Positions 24,980-33,455 of a stretch of 64,000 bases of DNA are shown one piece after another. Within the stretch, counting starts at the first letter, position 1, and each line of letters starts with the position of its first letter. The notes beneath the pieces were generated by a model. That model saw only the letters and a list, made by a program, of their open reading frames with translations. It did no database searches and was not told where the DNA came from. A program made the position numbers and the translations under genes. This DNA comes from Nocardioides halotolerans DSM 19273 (lineage in GTDB: Bacteria; Actinomycetota; Actinomycetes; Propionibacteriales; Nocardioidaceae). The stretch is from the NCBI RefSeq assembly GCF_000422805.1, contig NZ_AUGT01000009.1, positions 1-64,000 on the forward strand, written 5' to 3'.

Positions 24980-24992
24980 TAGCGTCTGAGCC
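24980..24992 (+). promoter_or_regulatory. Leaderless -10 box TAGCGT for vanZ-like gene
   Basis: TAGCGT (24980-24985) ends 7 nt before ATG 24993. Confidence 0.5.
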
Positions 24993-25550
24993 ATGTTCCC
25001 CTACGGCGGCGTGGGCTTCATGCTCGCCCTGATCGCGGTCGCCGGGCTGGTCTGCGCGGTCGTGACGGCCGGCCTGGCGCGGCGCTTCGGCTGGATGTGG
25101 TCGGTGCTCGCGGGGCTGCTGCTGTGGTCGCTCGTGGTCATCGCGGTGCTCACGCTGATCCCCGCGAACGGCGCACCCGGGATCGTGTCCGCCGAGGGCC
25201 GGCTGACCACCTGCTCGTGGGACATCGGCGGGCCGGCGCCCGACGGCTTCTGGATCTTCCCCGGCGGGCAGCGGCTGCTCAACGGCGTGGTGTTCGCGCC
25301 CTCGGGTGCGCTGCTGGTGCTCGTGGCGGCCCGCTGCCGCTGGGCCTGGGCCACGGTTCCGGTCGGCCTGGCGGCGCTCGCGGCGTACTCCACGCTCATC
25401 GAGCTCACCCAGCTCGCGGCGGCGCGCATCGACCGCGCGTGCGACGTCACCGACATCATCGACAACGTCACCGGCGCGGTGATCGGTGCGCTGGTCGGCA
25501 TCGCGCTGCTGCCGGTCGTGCGGCCGTGGCGGCTGCGCGCTAGCCCCTGA
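24993..25550 (+). CDS. VanZ-like family membrane protein
   Basis: A 185-residue protein with about five hydrophobic segments and the VanZ-like signature in STLIELTQL followed by CDVTDIIDNVTGAVIG. VanZ gives low-level teicoplanin resistance in enterococci; chromosomal homologs are widespread and mostly uncharacterised, so no resistance claim is made. It appears to have its own leaderless promoter. Its 3' end overlaps the convergent TPR gene by 11 bp. Confidence 0.8.
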   Translation: MFPYGGVGFMLALIAVAGLVCAVVTAGLARRFGWMWSVLAGLLLWSLVVIAVLTLIPANGAPGIVSAEGRLTTCSWDIGGPAPDGFWIFPGGQRLLNGVVFAPSGALLVLVAARCRWAWATVPVGLAALAAYSTLIELTQLAAARIDRACDVTDIIDNVTGAVIGALVGIALLPVVRPWRLRASP

Positions 25551-27303
25551 GCAGCCAGCGCACCGGGTGGTCCGGGTCGGGCTCGTAGCGGCACTCCAGG
25601 CCGGTGTGCACCCGGTCGTGGAGGTGGCGGCCCAGCCACGGGTCGGTCTCGGCGACCCGCGCCAGCGCGCCGACGATCGCCTTGCGGACCGCCACCCGGG
25701 CGCGCTCGTCGGTCGAGCCGGTGGTGCGACGGCGGCCGGCCAGCCCGGTGGCCGCACCGAGCTGCTCCAGCAGCCAGGTGCGCTCCTCGTCGTCGGCGGG
25801 GCGGTCCGGGTCGAGCTGTTCGAGCCGGGCGCGGTAGGCGTGCCGGGCCGCCTCGTCGAGGTGCTCGAGACCCGGCTGCTCCACCACCTCGGCGCCGACG
25901 AGCGCCGTCGCCGGCACGTCGCGTCCGGGCTCGCTGAGCAGCCGGTGCAGGTGCGCGAGGCCGCGCATGCGCGGCAGCACGAACGTCGCGCCCTCGCGCC
26001 CGACCAGCCAGAGGCCGCCGGGCTGCTCGTGCAGGTGCACGACGGGCTCGCTGCGGTCCTCCGCCGGCGAGGCGAGGGCGCCGGCCAGCCGGTCGCGCCA
26101 CCAGCGGGCGCCGACCCGTTCGTAGGTCGCGAGCGCCGCCGCGCGGTGCCGGGCCGCCGCGTCGGCGTCGCCCAGCAGCGCGTGGGCTCGGGCCAGCGTG
26201 TCGTCGGTGACGCCGTGCCACATCACCGCTCCGGCGTTCACGACCGAGCGCCCGGCGTACGGCGCGAGCTGCTCGACCAGCGCCGCAGCCAGGTCGCGGT
26301 CACCCACCCCCAGCGCGCCCTCCAGCAGGCACTGCATCGTGAGCAGCCAGTCGGCGTCGCGAGGCAGGCCCGCGAGGACGTCGCGCGTGAATGCGCCGAT
26401 CATCTCGGCCACCTTGTCGAGCCGCTGGGCGCCGAGCCACATCGTCGCGGCCTCGGCGCGGACCGTGCTCACGCCGTGGGTCGTGGCGTACGCCTCGAAG
26501 GCCCCGGCCTCCTCGGCGCAGGTGGCCACGTCGCCGGCGGTGAGGGCCGAGTAGCCGCGCATGCTGTGCAGCACGCCCTCCACGTCGGGGATCACCGCCT
26601 CCGCGGCGGCGCGCTCGGCGGAGTCGACGAGCAGCGGCGCGACGCCGAGGTTGCCGCGCAGCAGCTCGAGCGGCAGCCGGCGGCTCGCGGCGAAGAACCG
26701 CGCCTTCGGCGACTCCTCGGCCAGCAGCTCGACGGCCCGCATGCACCGGTGCATCCGGGGCAGGTCGAGGACCTCCCAGGCCACGGTCAGTCCCCACAGC
26801 TGGGCCTGCAGCCGGGCGTCGGGGTCGCGCAGGTGGGCGGCGGCGTCGTCGAGGCGCACGGCCCAGTCGCGCCGCCTGGCCAGCTCGTCCGGCCCCCAGT
26901 GCGCCGCCAGCGCGGCGTCGAGCGCGTCGGCGACCAGCAGCGGGTCGTCGAGCCCGTCGGCGAGGTCCAGCGCCTCGAGCGCGAAGGGCCGCGCCCGGAC
27001 CGGCTCGTTGGCGTAGGACCAGCACCGCGCCAGGGCGGCGGCCAGCCGGGCGCGTGGGGCGGGCTCGGTCGTTGCGTCGTACGCCGTGTGCAGCCGCACC
27101 GGGAGCAGCCCGGGGGTGAGGTTGAAGGCCTGGCCACGGGCGAGACCGAGCACCGCGGCGACGCGGGTGCCGAGGTCGCCGTCGGCCTCGGCGAGGTCGG
27201 CTGCGCGACCGTAGAAGGCCATGGCGGCCTCGCCGTCGCCGCCGGCCCAGGCCACCTCGGCCCGGGCCAGCAGCGACGACGCCGAGGCCGCGTCGTTCGC
27301 CAT
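25540..27303 (-). CDS. Orphan TPR-repeat protein resembling LuxR/AfsR-type regulator C-termini
   Basis: A 587-residue, almost entirely alpha-helical, Ala/Leu-rich protein with TPR-like repeats over about 1-415. From about 425 it has a beta-rich unit (GGLWLVGREG) followed by a PGRDVPATALVG segment. The end has RARVAVRKAIVGALARV and a closing PVRWLL. The same tail occurs in large actinobacterial ATPase regulators, but here the NTPase and DNA-binding domains are absent. A TAGCCT box (27316-27311) ends 7 nt before ATG 27303. The function is unknown; it may be a scaffold or the remnant of a split regulator. Confidence 0.65.
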   Translation of the reverse strand: MANDAASASSLLARAEVAWAGGDGEAAMAFYGRAADLAEADGDLGTRVAAVLGLARGQAFNLTPGLLPVRLHTAYDATTEPAPRARLAAALARCWSYANEPVRARPFALEALDLADGLDDPLLVADALDAALAAHWGPDELARRRDWAVRLDDAAAHLRDPDARLQAQLWGLTVAWEVLDLPRMHRCMRAVELLAEESPKARFFAASRRLPLELLRGNLGVAPLLVDSAERAAAEAVIPDVEGVLHSMRGYSALTAGDVATCAEEAGAFEAYATTHGVSTVRAEAATMWLGAQRLDKVAEMIGAFTRDVLAGLPRDADWLLTMQCLLEGALGVGDRDLAAALVEQLAPYAGRSVVNAGAVMWHGVTDDTLARAHALLGDADAAARHRAAALATYERVGARWWRDRLAGALASPAEDRSEPVVHLHEQPGGLWLVGREGATFVLPRMRGLAHLHRLLSEPGRDVPATALVGAEVVEQPGLEHLDEAARHAYRARLEQLDPDRPADDEERTWLLEQLGAATGLAGRRRTTGSTDERARVAVRKAIVGALARVAETDPWLGRHLHDRVHTGLECRYEPDPDHPVRWLLRG

Positions 27304-27319
27304 CGTCGTGAGGCTACGG

Positions 27320-27757
27320 TCAGGGCCGGACCAGCCGCACCTGCTCCGCGTGCCGGCGCTGGACGGCCTCGTCCCAGTCGCCCGTGCAGTAGATGACGAG
27401 CTCGCTGATCCAGCCGTCGGTGACGACGCAGTGCATCAGCTCGCGGCAGTACCACTGCTGGCCCTCGGCCTCCCACCGCTCCTCGAGCTGGACCAGGAAC
27501 CCGCGCGAGGTGCGGTCGAACGCCTCGACCCGGACGGCTCCTCGCTGCGGGTGGTTGTCCTCCCGCAGGCCGAACGCGCCCTCGACGCCCTCGGCCTGGA
27601 GCCGCCAGTGCGGGACGGTGAGGTCGGCGAAGACGTCCTCGGCGAACATCGCGTCGGGACGTACGCCGGTCTCCAGCCAGGCGACGAGCGCGTCGGCGAG
27701 GTCGGCCATGCCGCCCTCGACTGCACCGACGCCGGCCGCCTCGTGGACCGCGGTCAC
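27320..27757 (-). CDS. SnoaL/NTF2-like hypothetical protein
   Basis: A 145-residue protein with the length and alternating pattern of the SnoaL/NTF2 fold (helical start, then strands around LTVPHWRLQ, FLVQLEERWE and ELVIYCTGDW). Such folds are small enzymes or binding proteins, and no catalytic residues can be assigned. The GTG at 27757 overlaps the TGA of the cupin gene (GTGA at 27757-27754), so the two are coupled. A 145-residue fold plus a cupin suggests a paired function, but none is known to me. Confidence 0.6.
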   Translation of the reverse strand: MTAVHEAAGVGAVEGGMADLADALVAWLETGVRPDAMFAEDVFADLTVPHWRLQAEGVEGAFGLREDNHPQRGAVRVEAFDRTSRGFLVQLEERWEAEGQQWYCRELMHCVVTDGWISELVIYCTGDWDEAVQRRHAEQVRLVRP

Positions 27758-28134
27758 GAGGTCGCCGCCATCGCCTCGATGTTGCGGCCGATCGTCGCCA
27801 TGACCTCCTGGAGGTCGGCGGTCGGGCTGAACTCGACAGTGGAGGTGCCGGCGGCGATCAGTGGCCGGTGGCCGGGGGGCGCGACGTACGCGTCGCCCTC
27901 GACGTAGGTCTCCTCGTGGTCGGGCCAGCGGAAGGTGATCTGACCGGCGGTGACGTAGCCGAGGTGCAGGCACGTGCAGGCGTCGCCGGGCAGGCCGCGG
28001 AAGTACGGCGCCACGTCGAGGTCCTGCTTGAAGGTCTCGAACGAGACGGTGTGGTCGTCGAGCTCGGCGTAGCGGCCCTCGATCACGTCCATGTCGATCC
28101 CGACCGGGGTGGTCGAGCGGGATGCACTGGGCAT
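27754..28134 (-). CDS. Cupin-domain protein
   Basis: A 126-residue single-domain cupin. The barrel core includes HLGYVTAGQITFRW and GDAYVAPPGHRPLIAAG. The first cupin motif has His in CLHLGY but few other metal-binding histidines, so metal binding is uncertain. ATG 28134 has an AGGAGG site. It is the first gene of a two-gene unit. It lies divergent from the Pat aminotransferase gene, across a 115-bp gap with the inverted repeat CGTGACG-N5-CGTCACG (28177-28195). Confidence 0.7.
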   Translation of the reverse strand: MPSASRSTTPVGIDMDVIEGRYAELDDHTVSFETFKQDLDVAPYFRGLPGDACTCLHLGYVTAGQITFRWPDHEETYVEGDAYVAPPGHRPLIAAGTSTVEFSPTADLQEVMATIGRNIEAMAATS

Positions 28135-28176
28135 CGGTTCCTCCTCGGGTAGGTGGTGGTGCTGTCACCCGGGAGG

Positions 28177-28195
28177 CGTGACGTGGGGCGTCACG
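28177..28195. promoter_or_regulatory. Inverted repeat CGTGACG-N5-CGTCACG between divergent genes
   Basis: Seven-bp arms (28177-28183, 28189-28195) lie between the cupin and aminotransferase genes, with a third GTGACGT at 28199-28205. This is a possible operator for an unidentified regulator. Confidence 0.4.
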
Positions 28196-28237
28196 GTGTG
28201 ACGTGAGGTCTCCGAACCGGTCGGGGAGACGCACGAC

Positions 28238-28249
28238 TAGGTTGGGTCG
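28238..28249 (+). promoter_or_regulatory. Leaderless -10 box TAGGTT for the aminotransferase
   Basis: TAGGTT (28238-28243) ends 6 nt before GTG 28250. Confidence 0.5.
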
Positions 28250-29320
28250 GTGACCGGTCCGCAGCCTCGCCGCAACGTCGCGGCGATCCCCGCCTACGTC
28301 GCCGGCAAGCCGCCCACGGTGCGCCCGGGGATGACGTCGTACAAGCTCTCCTCCAACGAGAACCCCTACCCGCCGTTGCCGGGCGTGGTCGAGGCCGCGC
28401 ACCGCGCGGTCGAGGTGATGAACCGCTACCCCGACATGGGCAGCGCCGCCCTCTACGACGCCCTGTCCGCCCGGCTCCGGGTGCCGGTCGGCGACCTCGC
28501 GGTGGCGACCGGTTCGGTCGCGCTGATCTACCAGCTGCTCAACGCGTTCTGCGAGCCCGGCGACGAGGTCGTGCACGCGTGGCGCTCGTTCGAGGCCTAC
28601 CCGATCGCGATCGCCGCCGCGGCCGCCACCTCGGTGCCGGTGCCTGTCACCGCGGACGGGCGCCACGACCTCGACGCGATGGTCGCGGCGATCGGCCCGC
28701 GCACGCGCTGCGTCATGGTCTGCACCCCCAACAACCCGACCGGGCCCTCGGTCACCCAGACCGAGCTCGACGCGCTGATCGCGCGGGTGCCCGAGGAGGT
28801 CCTCGTCGTCGTCGACGAGGCGTACGTCGAGTTCGTCCGCATGGACGACAGGGTCGACGGCGTCGCGACCTACCGGGCGCACCCCAACGTCGTGCTGTTC
28901 CGCACGTTCTCGAAGGCCTATGGCCTCGCGGGCTTCCGGGTGGGGTACGCCGTGGCGCACGAGGCCGTCGCGACGGCGCTGCGTGCGGTGTCGCTGCCGT
29001 TCGGCGTCTCCGGGGTCGCCCAGGCCGCGGCCATCGCCTCGCTCGAGGCCGAGCCCGCGCTGCTCGAGAGGGTGGACGCGCTGGTCGCCGAGCGGGCGCG
29101 CGTCACCGCCGGCCTGCGCGAGGCGGGCTGGGACGTCCCCGAGCCACAGGGCAACTTCGTGTGGTTCGAGCTGGGGGAGCGGACCGCGGAGTTCGCCGCG
29201 GCCGCCGACGAGCTCGGCATCGTCGTGCGGCCGTTCGCGGGCGAGGGCGCACGCGTGTCGGTCGGCGAGGACGAGGCCAACGACCGGCTCCTCCGGCTGG
29301 CCGCCTCCTTCCCGCGCTGA
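28250..29320 (+). CDS. pat: Pat/HisC-like class I/II aminotransferase
   Basis: A 356-residue PLP enzyme. The substrate-side motif is LSSNENPYPP, the cofactor-binding NNPTGP follows, Asp/Tyr sit in VVVDEAYVEF, and the Schiff-base Lys222 is in FSKAYGLAGFRVGY. It matches the HisC-like family, which in actinobacteria includes Pat, making phenylalanine or other aromatic amino acids, and HisC2. The absence of his genes nearby favours an aromatic-amino-acid role, but this is an inference. The gene is monocistronic with a leaderless promoter. Confidence 0.8.
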   Translation: MTGPQPRRNVAAIPAYVAGKPPTVRPGMTSYKLSSNENPYPPLPGVVEAAHRAVEVMNRYPDMGSAALYDALSARLRVPVGDLAVATGSVALIYQLLNAFCEPGDEVVHAWRSFEAYPIAIAAAAATSVPVPVTADGRHDLDAMVAAIGPRTRCVMVCTPNNPTGPSVTQTELDALIARVPEEVLVVVDEAYVEFVRMDDRVDGVATYRAHPNVVLFRTFSKAYGLAGFRVGYAVAHEAVATALRAVSLPFGVSGVAQAAAIASLEAEPALLERVDALVAERARVTAGLREAGWDVPEPQGNFVWFELGERTAEFAAAADELGIVVRPFAGEGARVSVGEDEANDRLLRLAASFPR

Positions 29321-29326
29321 CCGGGG

Positions 29327-29965
29327 TCAGGCCCTGGCCGGCCGGCCCGTGAGCGCGGCGGTGACGCCGAGGCCGAGGTAGATGGTGCCGCTGACCCGGT
29401 TGAGCCTGCGGCGCCGGCCCGGGCTGCGGAGCCAGCCGCCGAGCGTGCCGGCCAGCAGCGCGCAGGCGCCGTCGCTCAGCACGGCCAGCAGCGTGAACAC
29501 CGTGCCGAGCAGCAGCGTCTGGACGACCACGTGCCCTCGCGACGGGTCCACGAACTGGGGCAGGAAGGCCAGGAAGAACACCGCGATCTTCGGGTTCAGC
29601 AGCTGCACCAGCAGGCCGTCGAGGAAGAGTCGCGAGCGCCGGGCCGGCCCGGTCGGGACCGCGGCGTCGGCGGGCTCGAGCAGCTTGCGGACGCCGAGGT
29701 AGCAGAGGTACGCCGCGCCGGCGTACTTCACCACCGTGAAGCCGAGCTCGGAGGCGGCGATGAGCCCGGTCAGCCCGACGGCGGCCGCCACCGCGTAGGC
29801 GAAGGTGCCGGTCTCGACCCCGAGCATCGAGACCAGGCCCGCGCGGCGGCCCTGGTCGACGCTGCGCGTGACGAGGAACAGCACGGCGGGGCCGGGGATC
29901 ACGAGCAGCGCCAGGCTGGCGCCGGCGAACAGCAGGAGGGTCGAGGCATCGGGCATGCGGCCCAT
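29327..29965 (-). CDS. LysE/RhtB family exporter
   Basis: A 212-residue membrane protein with about six hydrophobic segments and the family start LVIPGPAVLFLVTRSV plus GAAYLCYLGVRKL. LysE/RhtB proteins export amino acids or related small molecules; the substrate is unknown. Two starts are possible: ATG 29965 preceded by AAGGAAG, or ATG 29956, three residues later. It diverges from the aldo/keto reductase gene, with an operator-like dyad between them. Confidence 0.85.
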   Translation of the reverse strand: MGRMPDASTLLLFAGASLALLVIPGPAVLFLVTRSVDQGRRAGLVSMLGVETGTFAYAVAAAVGLTGLIAASELGFTVVKYAGAAYLCYLGVRKLLEPADAAVPTGPARRSRLFLDGLLVQLLNPKIAVFFLAFLPQFVDPSRGHVVVQTLLLGTVFTLLAVLSDGACALLAGTLGGWLRSPGRRRRLNRVSGTIYLGLGVTAALTGRPARA

Positions 29966-29976
29966 CCTTTACTTCC

Positions 29977-30013
29977 TTGCGCTGGAGCGCACTCCAGTTC
30001 CTAGGTTGGCGGG
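29977..30013 (+). promoter_or_regulatory. MerR-type promoter: 19-bp spacer containing a dyad
   Basis: -35 TTGCGC (29977-29982) and -10 TAGGTT (30002-30007) are separated by 19 bp. The dyad CTGGAG-CGCA-CTCCAG (29982-29997) fills the spacer. An elongated spacer with an internal dyad is the signature of MerR-family activation. The -10 lies 6 nt from ATG 30014, so the transcript would be leaderless. No merR gene is in the window. Confidence 0.6.
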
Positions 30014-31006
30014 ATGGAGACACGGACACTCGGGACGACCCGCGGAGGACAGGGCCTCACCGTCTCGGTGCAGGGCCTCGGCTGCATGGGCATGAGCCAG
30101 TCGTACGGCGAGGCCGACGAGGCCTCGTCGATCGCGACGCTGCACCGGGCCCTCGAGCTCGGCGTGACGTTCTGGGACACCGCGAACGTCTACGGCGCCA
30201 CCGGGGCGGGAGGCTTCGGCGCCAACGAGACGCTGCTCGCGAGGGTGCTCGCCGAGCACCGCGACGAGGTCACCCTGGCCACCAAGATGGGCATCGGCGG
30301 CATCGACGTCACCGCGCCCGCGACCTCGGCCCGGAGGTTCACCCTCAGCGCGAAGCCCGACGAGGTGCGCCGCCGCTGCGACGAGTCGCTGGCCAGGCTC
30401 GGCACCGACCGCATCGACCTCTACTACCTGCACCGCGTCGACCCGGAGACGCCGATCGAGGAGTCGATCGGCGCGATGGCCGGGCTCGTCGAGGCCGGGA
30501 AGGTCCGCCACGTCGGGGTCTCGGAGGTGACGGCCGACGAGCTCGAGCGCGCGCACGCGACGCACCCGGTCACCGCCCTGCAGAGCGAGTGGTCGCTGTG
30601 GACCCGCGGGCTCGAGGCCGACGTGGTCCCGACGGCGCGGCGGCTCGGCATCGGGCTGGTGCCGTTCTCGCCGCTGGGTCGCGGCTTCCTGACCGGAGCC
30701 CTCGCCGGCCACACCTTCGCCGAGGGCGACGTCCGCGGGACGCTCGCGCGCTTCACCGGCGACAACCGCTCGGCCAACGAGGCTCTCGTCGACGAGGTCG
30801 CGGAGGTCGCGCGGGCGCAGGACGCCCTCCCCGGCCAGGTGGCGCTGGCCTGGGTGCACGCGCAGGGACCGGACGTCGTACCGATCCCCGGCACCAAGCG
30901 GGTCGCTTACCTCGAGCAGAACGTCGGCGCGCTCGACGTCAGCCTCACCGACGACGAGCTGTCGCGGCTGGACGCGCTGGCTGACCGGGTGGCCGGGCCG
31001 CGTTGA
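30014..31006 (+). CDS. Aldo/keto reductase
   Basis: A 330-residue (alpha/beta)8 NADPH-dependent oxidoreductase with the full catalytic tetrad: Asp55 and Tyr60 in FWDTANVYG, Lys91 in ATKMG, and His140 in YYLHR. The C-terminal IPGTKR binds the cofactor phosphate. It reduces aldehydes or ketones; the physiological substrate is unknown. Control from a MerR-type promoter suggests response to electrophiles or aldehydes. It shares its control region with a LysE-type exporter. Confidence 0.9.
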   Translation: METRTLGTTRGGQGLTVSVQGLGCMGMSQSYGEADEASSIATLHRALELGVTFWDTANVYGATGAGGFGANETLLARVLAEHRDEVTLATKMGIGGIDVTAPATSARRFTLSAKPDEVRRRCDESLARLGTDRIDLYYLHRVDPETPIEESIGAMAGLVEAGKVRHVGVSEVTADELERAHATHPVTALQSEWSLWTRGLEADVVPTARRLGIGLVPFSPLGRGFLTGALAGHTFAEGDVRGTLARFTGDNRSANEALVDEVAEVARAQDALPGQVALAWVHAQGPDVVPIPGTKRVAYLEQNVGALDVSLTDDELSRLDALADRVAGPR

Positions 31007-31012
31007 GTGCGG

Positions 31013-32137
31013 TCAGTGGGCACAGACAGCGGACGCGTGGTCGGCCGCCGGGATGCCGTTGGGGCTCAGGTTCCTGACGAACCAGGGCCGTAGCCAGTGC
31101 GTCGCGGGGTCGTAGGAAGCGGTGAGCGAGAGCTGGTGCTGCGTCGTCACCGGGAGGTTGAACTCGAACGGGTCGCTCATCGACGCGTGCGAGAAGACCG
31201 TGACGCCGTCGAGCGCGACGGACGCCGTGAAGTCGGCAGTGGGGTACTGGAAGATGCCGTGATCGTTGGTCACGCCACCCACCACGGCCGAGCAGTGTTC
31301 GCCGAGCGAGAGGACCGCGGTGTTGGTCGGGCCGGACCCGGACGGAGCCGTGCCCTGCGAGTAGGTGCTGACGTAGAAGCTCGGCTCGACCACGACGTTG
31401 TCCTTGTGGTCGAGCGAACCTGACACGACCGGCAGCTCGGACAAGGGGATGTCGCGGTAGGAGTCCGCGGTGAACGGCGCCGAGCGCCCCTCCGCGTGGA
31501 ACCTGTCGCCCTCGGTGGTGACCCGCAGCCGAAGCCCGAGCGCGCCGACGCCGATGCCGGAGAACGGCTGGCTCGTGAAGCCGCTCGGGCCGGCGAGGCG
31601 CTGGAGCACGACGCTCTGCTCGTCGACCGAGGTCCACTTGTGTGTCGCCGGGTGGCGGTACTGCAGGTGGAGCGGCTGGTCGCGCAGCCACCCGGTGACC
31701 TCGCCGCCGACGACCTGCTGGCCCAGCGGCGTCAAGACGGACGGCGTGGTCAGCAGCGTGACCTTCCCCGTCCGCTTGACCACTGCGGGTCGGGCGCCGC
31801 GGGTGCACGCGTCGCGGCCGGGGCGGGCGACGCAGGTGCGGTAGCTTCCGCCGCTGCGGCGCGTGGTCGTGACCAGCCGGAACGTCCCGCGCTTCGACGC
31901 GCGGCCGACCTTCACCGTCGACCAGACCTGGTGCCGGTTGAAGCGGTCCTGGAGGTAGACCGCGGCGCCGCGTGGCGCCTCCCCGGCCGAGACCACGCGG
32001 AACTTGCCGCTGTGCAGCAGCGTGATCGTGGTTCGCGCAGCTGCCGGGCCGGCGGCCTCGGCGGGTGCGGCGGCGAGGAGACTCGCGGTGGCCGCGGCGA
32101 GCGCAGTCAGGGTCGCGAAGGCAGAACGTGGCTTCAT
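31013..32137 (-). CDS. Secreted protein of unknown function
   Basis: A 374-residue exported protein with a signal peptide (about 1-29, ending AEA). An N-terminal beta-rich module (about 35-110) has the YLQDRFNRHQVW pattern typical of actinobacterial immunoglobulin-like surface modules. The remainder (about 110-374) is also beta-rich, with Ser/Thr and no recognised catalytic motif. ATG 32137 follows GGAGGA; a longer frame upstream lacks a signal peptide. It ends 6 nt from the convergent aldo/keto reductase. I do not recognise the family. Confidence 0.6.
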   Translation of the reverse strand: MKPRSAFATLTALAAATASLLAAAPAEAAGPAAARTTITLLHSGKFRVVSAGEAPRGAAVYLQDRFNRHQVWSTVKVGRASKRGTFRLVTTTRRSGGSYRTCVARPGRDACTRGARPAVVKRTGKVTLLTTPSVLTPLGQQVVGGEVTGWLRDQPLHLQYRHPATHKWTSVDEQSVVLQRLAGPSGFTSQPFSGIGVGALGLRLRVTTEGDRFHAEGRSAPFTADSYRDIPLSELPVVSGSLDHKDNVVVEPSFYVSTYSQGTAPSGSGPTNTAVLSLGEHCSAVVGGVTNDHGIFQYPTADFTASVALDGVTVFSHASMSDPFEFNLPVTTQHQLSLTASYDPATHWLRPWFVRNLSPNGIPAADHASAVCAH

Positions 32138-32165
32138 CGGGTCCTCCGGTCGTGCGCTGAACACT

Positions 32166-33455
32166 TCAGCTGTAGGACGGGGCGTGTCGCTGGTCGGTTG
32201 GGTCCGGCCGGCGGTCGATCTCGCGCCACCGGCGGTCGACCGCGGGGAACATGGTCACGAAGAAGTACGCCACGCCGCACGACATCATCGCCACGCCCAG
32301 CCCGGCGCCGCCGACGAGGAACCCGCCGACCAGGCCGCCCAGCGGCATCAGGGCGAAGCACGCCGCGTCTGACAGCGAGCTGACCCGGCCCAGCAGGTGC
32401 GCGGGCACCCGCTCGTAGATCACCGCGCCCAGGATCGGGTTGAGGAAGCCCGACGCGAAGCCGGCGCCGACCGCGAGCGCGAGGACGCCCCAGAGCGGGG
32501 TGTCGAACGCCATCACCGCGTAGCGGGGGAGGCCGGTCACGAGGAAGCAGACGAGGTAGGTCGCGTAGCGCGGCAGCCGCTCGGCGTACGCCGCGGCGAG
32601 CAGCGAGCCGATCGCCGAGGCGCCCGAGAACGTCGCGAACAGCAGCCCGACCGCCGCCGCGCCGCCACCCTGCTCGACGCCCCAGACGGGGACCAGCACC
32701 GCCGACCACGCCAGGTCGAGGAGGTTCGTGAGCGCGACCATCACCGTGATGCCGACGAGGATCCGGTCGCCGCGGAGGAACCGCCAGCCCTCGCGGAGCT
32801 GGTCGAGGTAGGACCCGGGCTCGGCGTCGTCGTCCCCCGCGTCCGCGTCGGGCTCGCCCCCGGACGTGGGGGACACCGTGCGGGTGGCGGACTGGCGCGG
32901 GACGGCCCAGCCCAGCAGCAGCGCCGCGAGGCCGAACGACGCCGCGTCGACGACCAGGGCGTTGGCCGGCCCGATCACCGCCACGAGCGCGCCCGCGAGG
33001 GCGGCGCCCATCATCGAGGCGGTCCGCTCGACGGTCGAGCTCAGGCCGGTGGCGCGCTCGAGCGAGACCCCGGCCGAGGCGGCCAGTGCCGGCGTCATGG
33101 CGTGCTTCGCGGCGTCGCCCGGGCCGCGGAGCGCCCCGGCGACCGCGACGAGCGCGAGGAAGCCGGCGAAGGACAGGTGGCCCGCCTCGTGGCACAGCGG
33201 GATCAGGCCCACCACGAAGAGCGACGCCCAGTCGCAGGTGAGGGCGACCCGGCGCGGGCCGAGCCGGTCGATGATCGGTCCGCCGAGGACCTTGAGCACC
33301 ACCAGGGGCAGCATCTCCGCGACGGCGACCAGGCCGGTCTTCTCCGGACTGCCCGTCGTGGTGAGCACGAAGAACGGCAGCGCGATCATCGAGACGCGGG
33401 TGCCGACCAGCGAGATGCCCGCGGCGGCGAGCCAGCCGTAGAGCGACCGCCTCAC
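32166..33455 (-). CDS. MFS transporter
   Basis: A 429-residue transporter with about 12 hydrophobic segments and a TGSPEKTGLV loop typical of the MFS_3-like multidrug/macrolide efflux group. A hydrophilic, acidic central loop (about 190-215) joins the two halves. The GTG start overlaps the TGA of the ArsR-type regulator gene (GTGA at 33455-33452), so regulator and pump are coupled, as in many efflux operons. The substrate is unknown. Confidence 0.85.
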   Translation of the reverse strand: MRRSLYGWLAAAGISLVGTRVSMIALPFFVLTTTGSPEKTGLVAVAEMLPLVVLKVLGGPIIDRLGPRRVALTCDWASLFVVGLIPLCHEAGHLSFAGFLALVAVAGALRGPGDAAKHAMTPALAASAGVSLERATGLSSTVERTASMMGAALAGALVAVIGPANALVVDAASFGLAALLLGWAVPRQSATRTVSPTSGGEPDADAGDDDAEPGSYLDQLREGWRFLRGDRILVGITVMVALTNLLDLAWSAVLVPVWGVEQGGGAAAVGLLFATFSGASAIGSLLAAAYAERLPRYATYLVCFLVTGLPRYAVMAFDTPLWGVLALAVGAGFASGFLNPILGAVIYERVPAHLLGRVSSLSDAACFALMPLGGLVGGFLVGGAGLGVAMMSCGVAYFFVTMFPAVDRRWREIDRRPDPTDQRHAPSYS

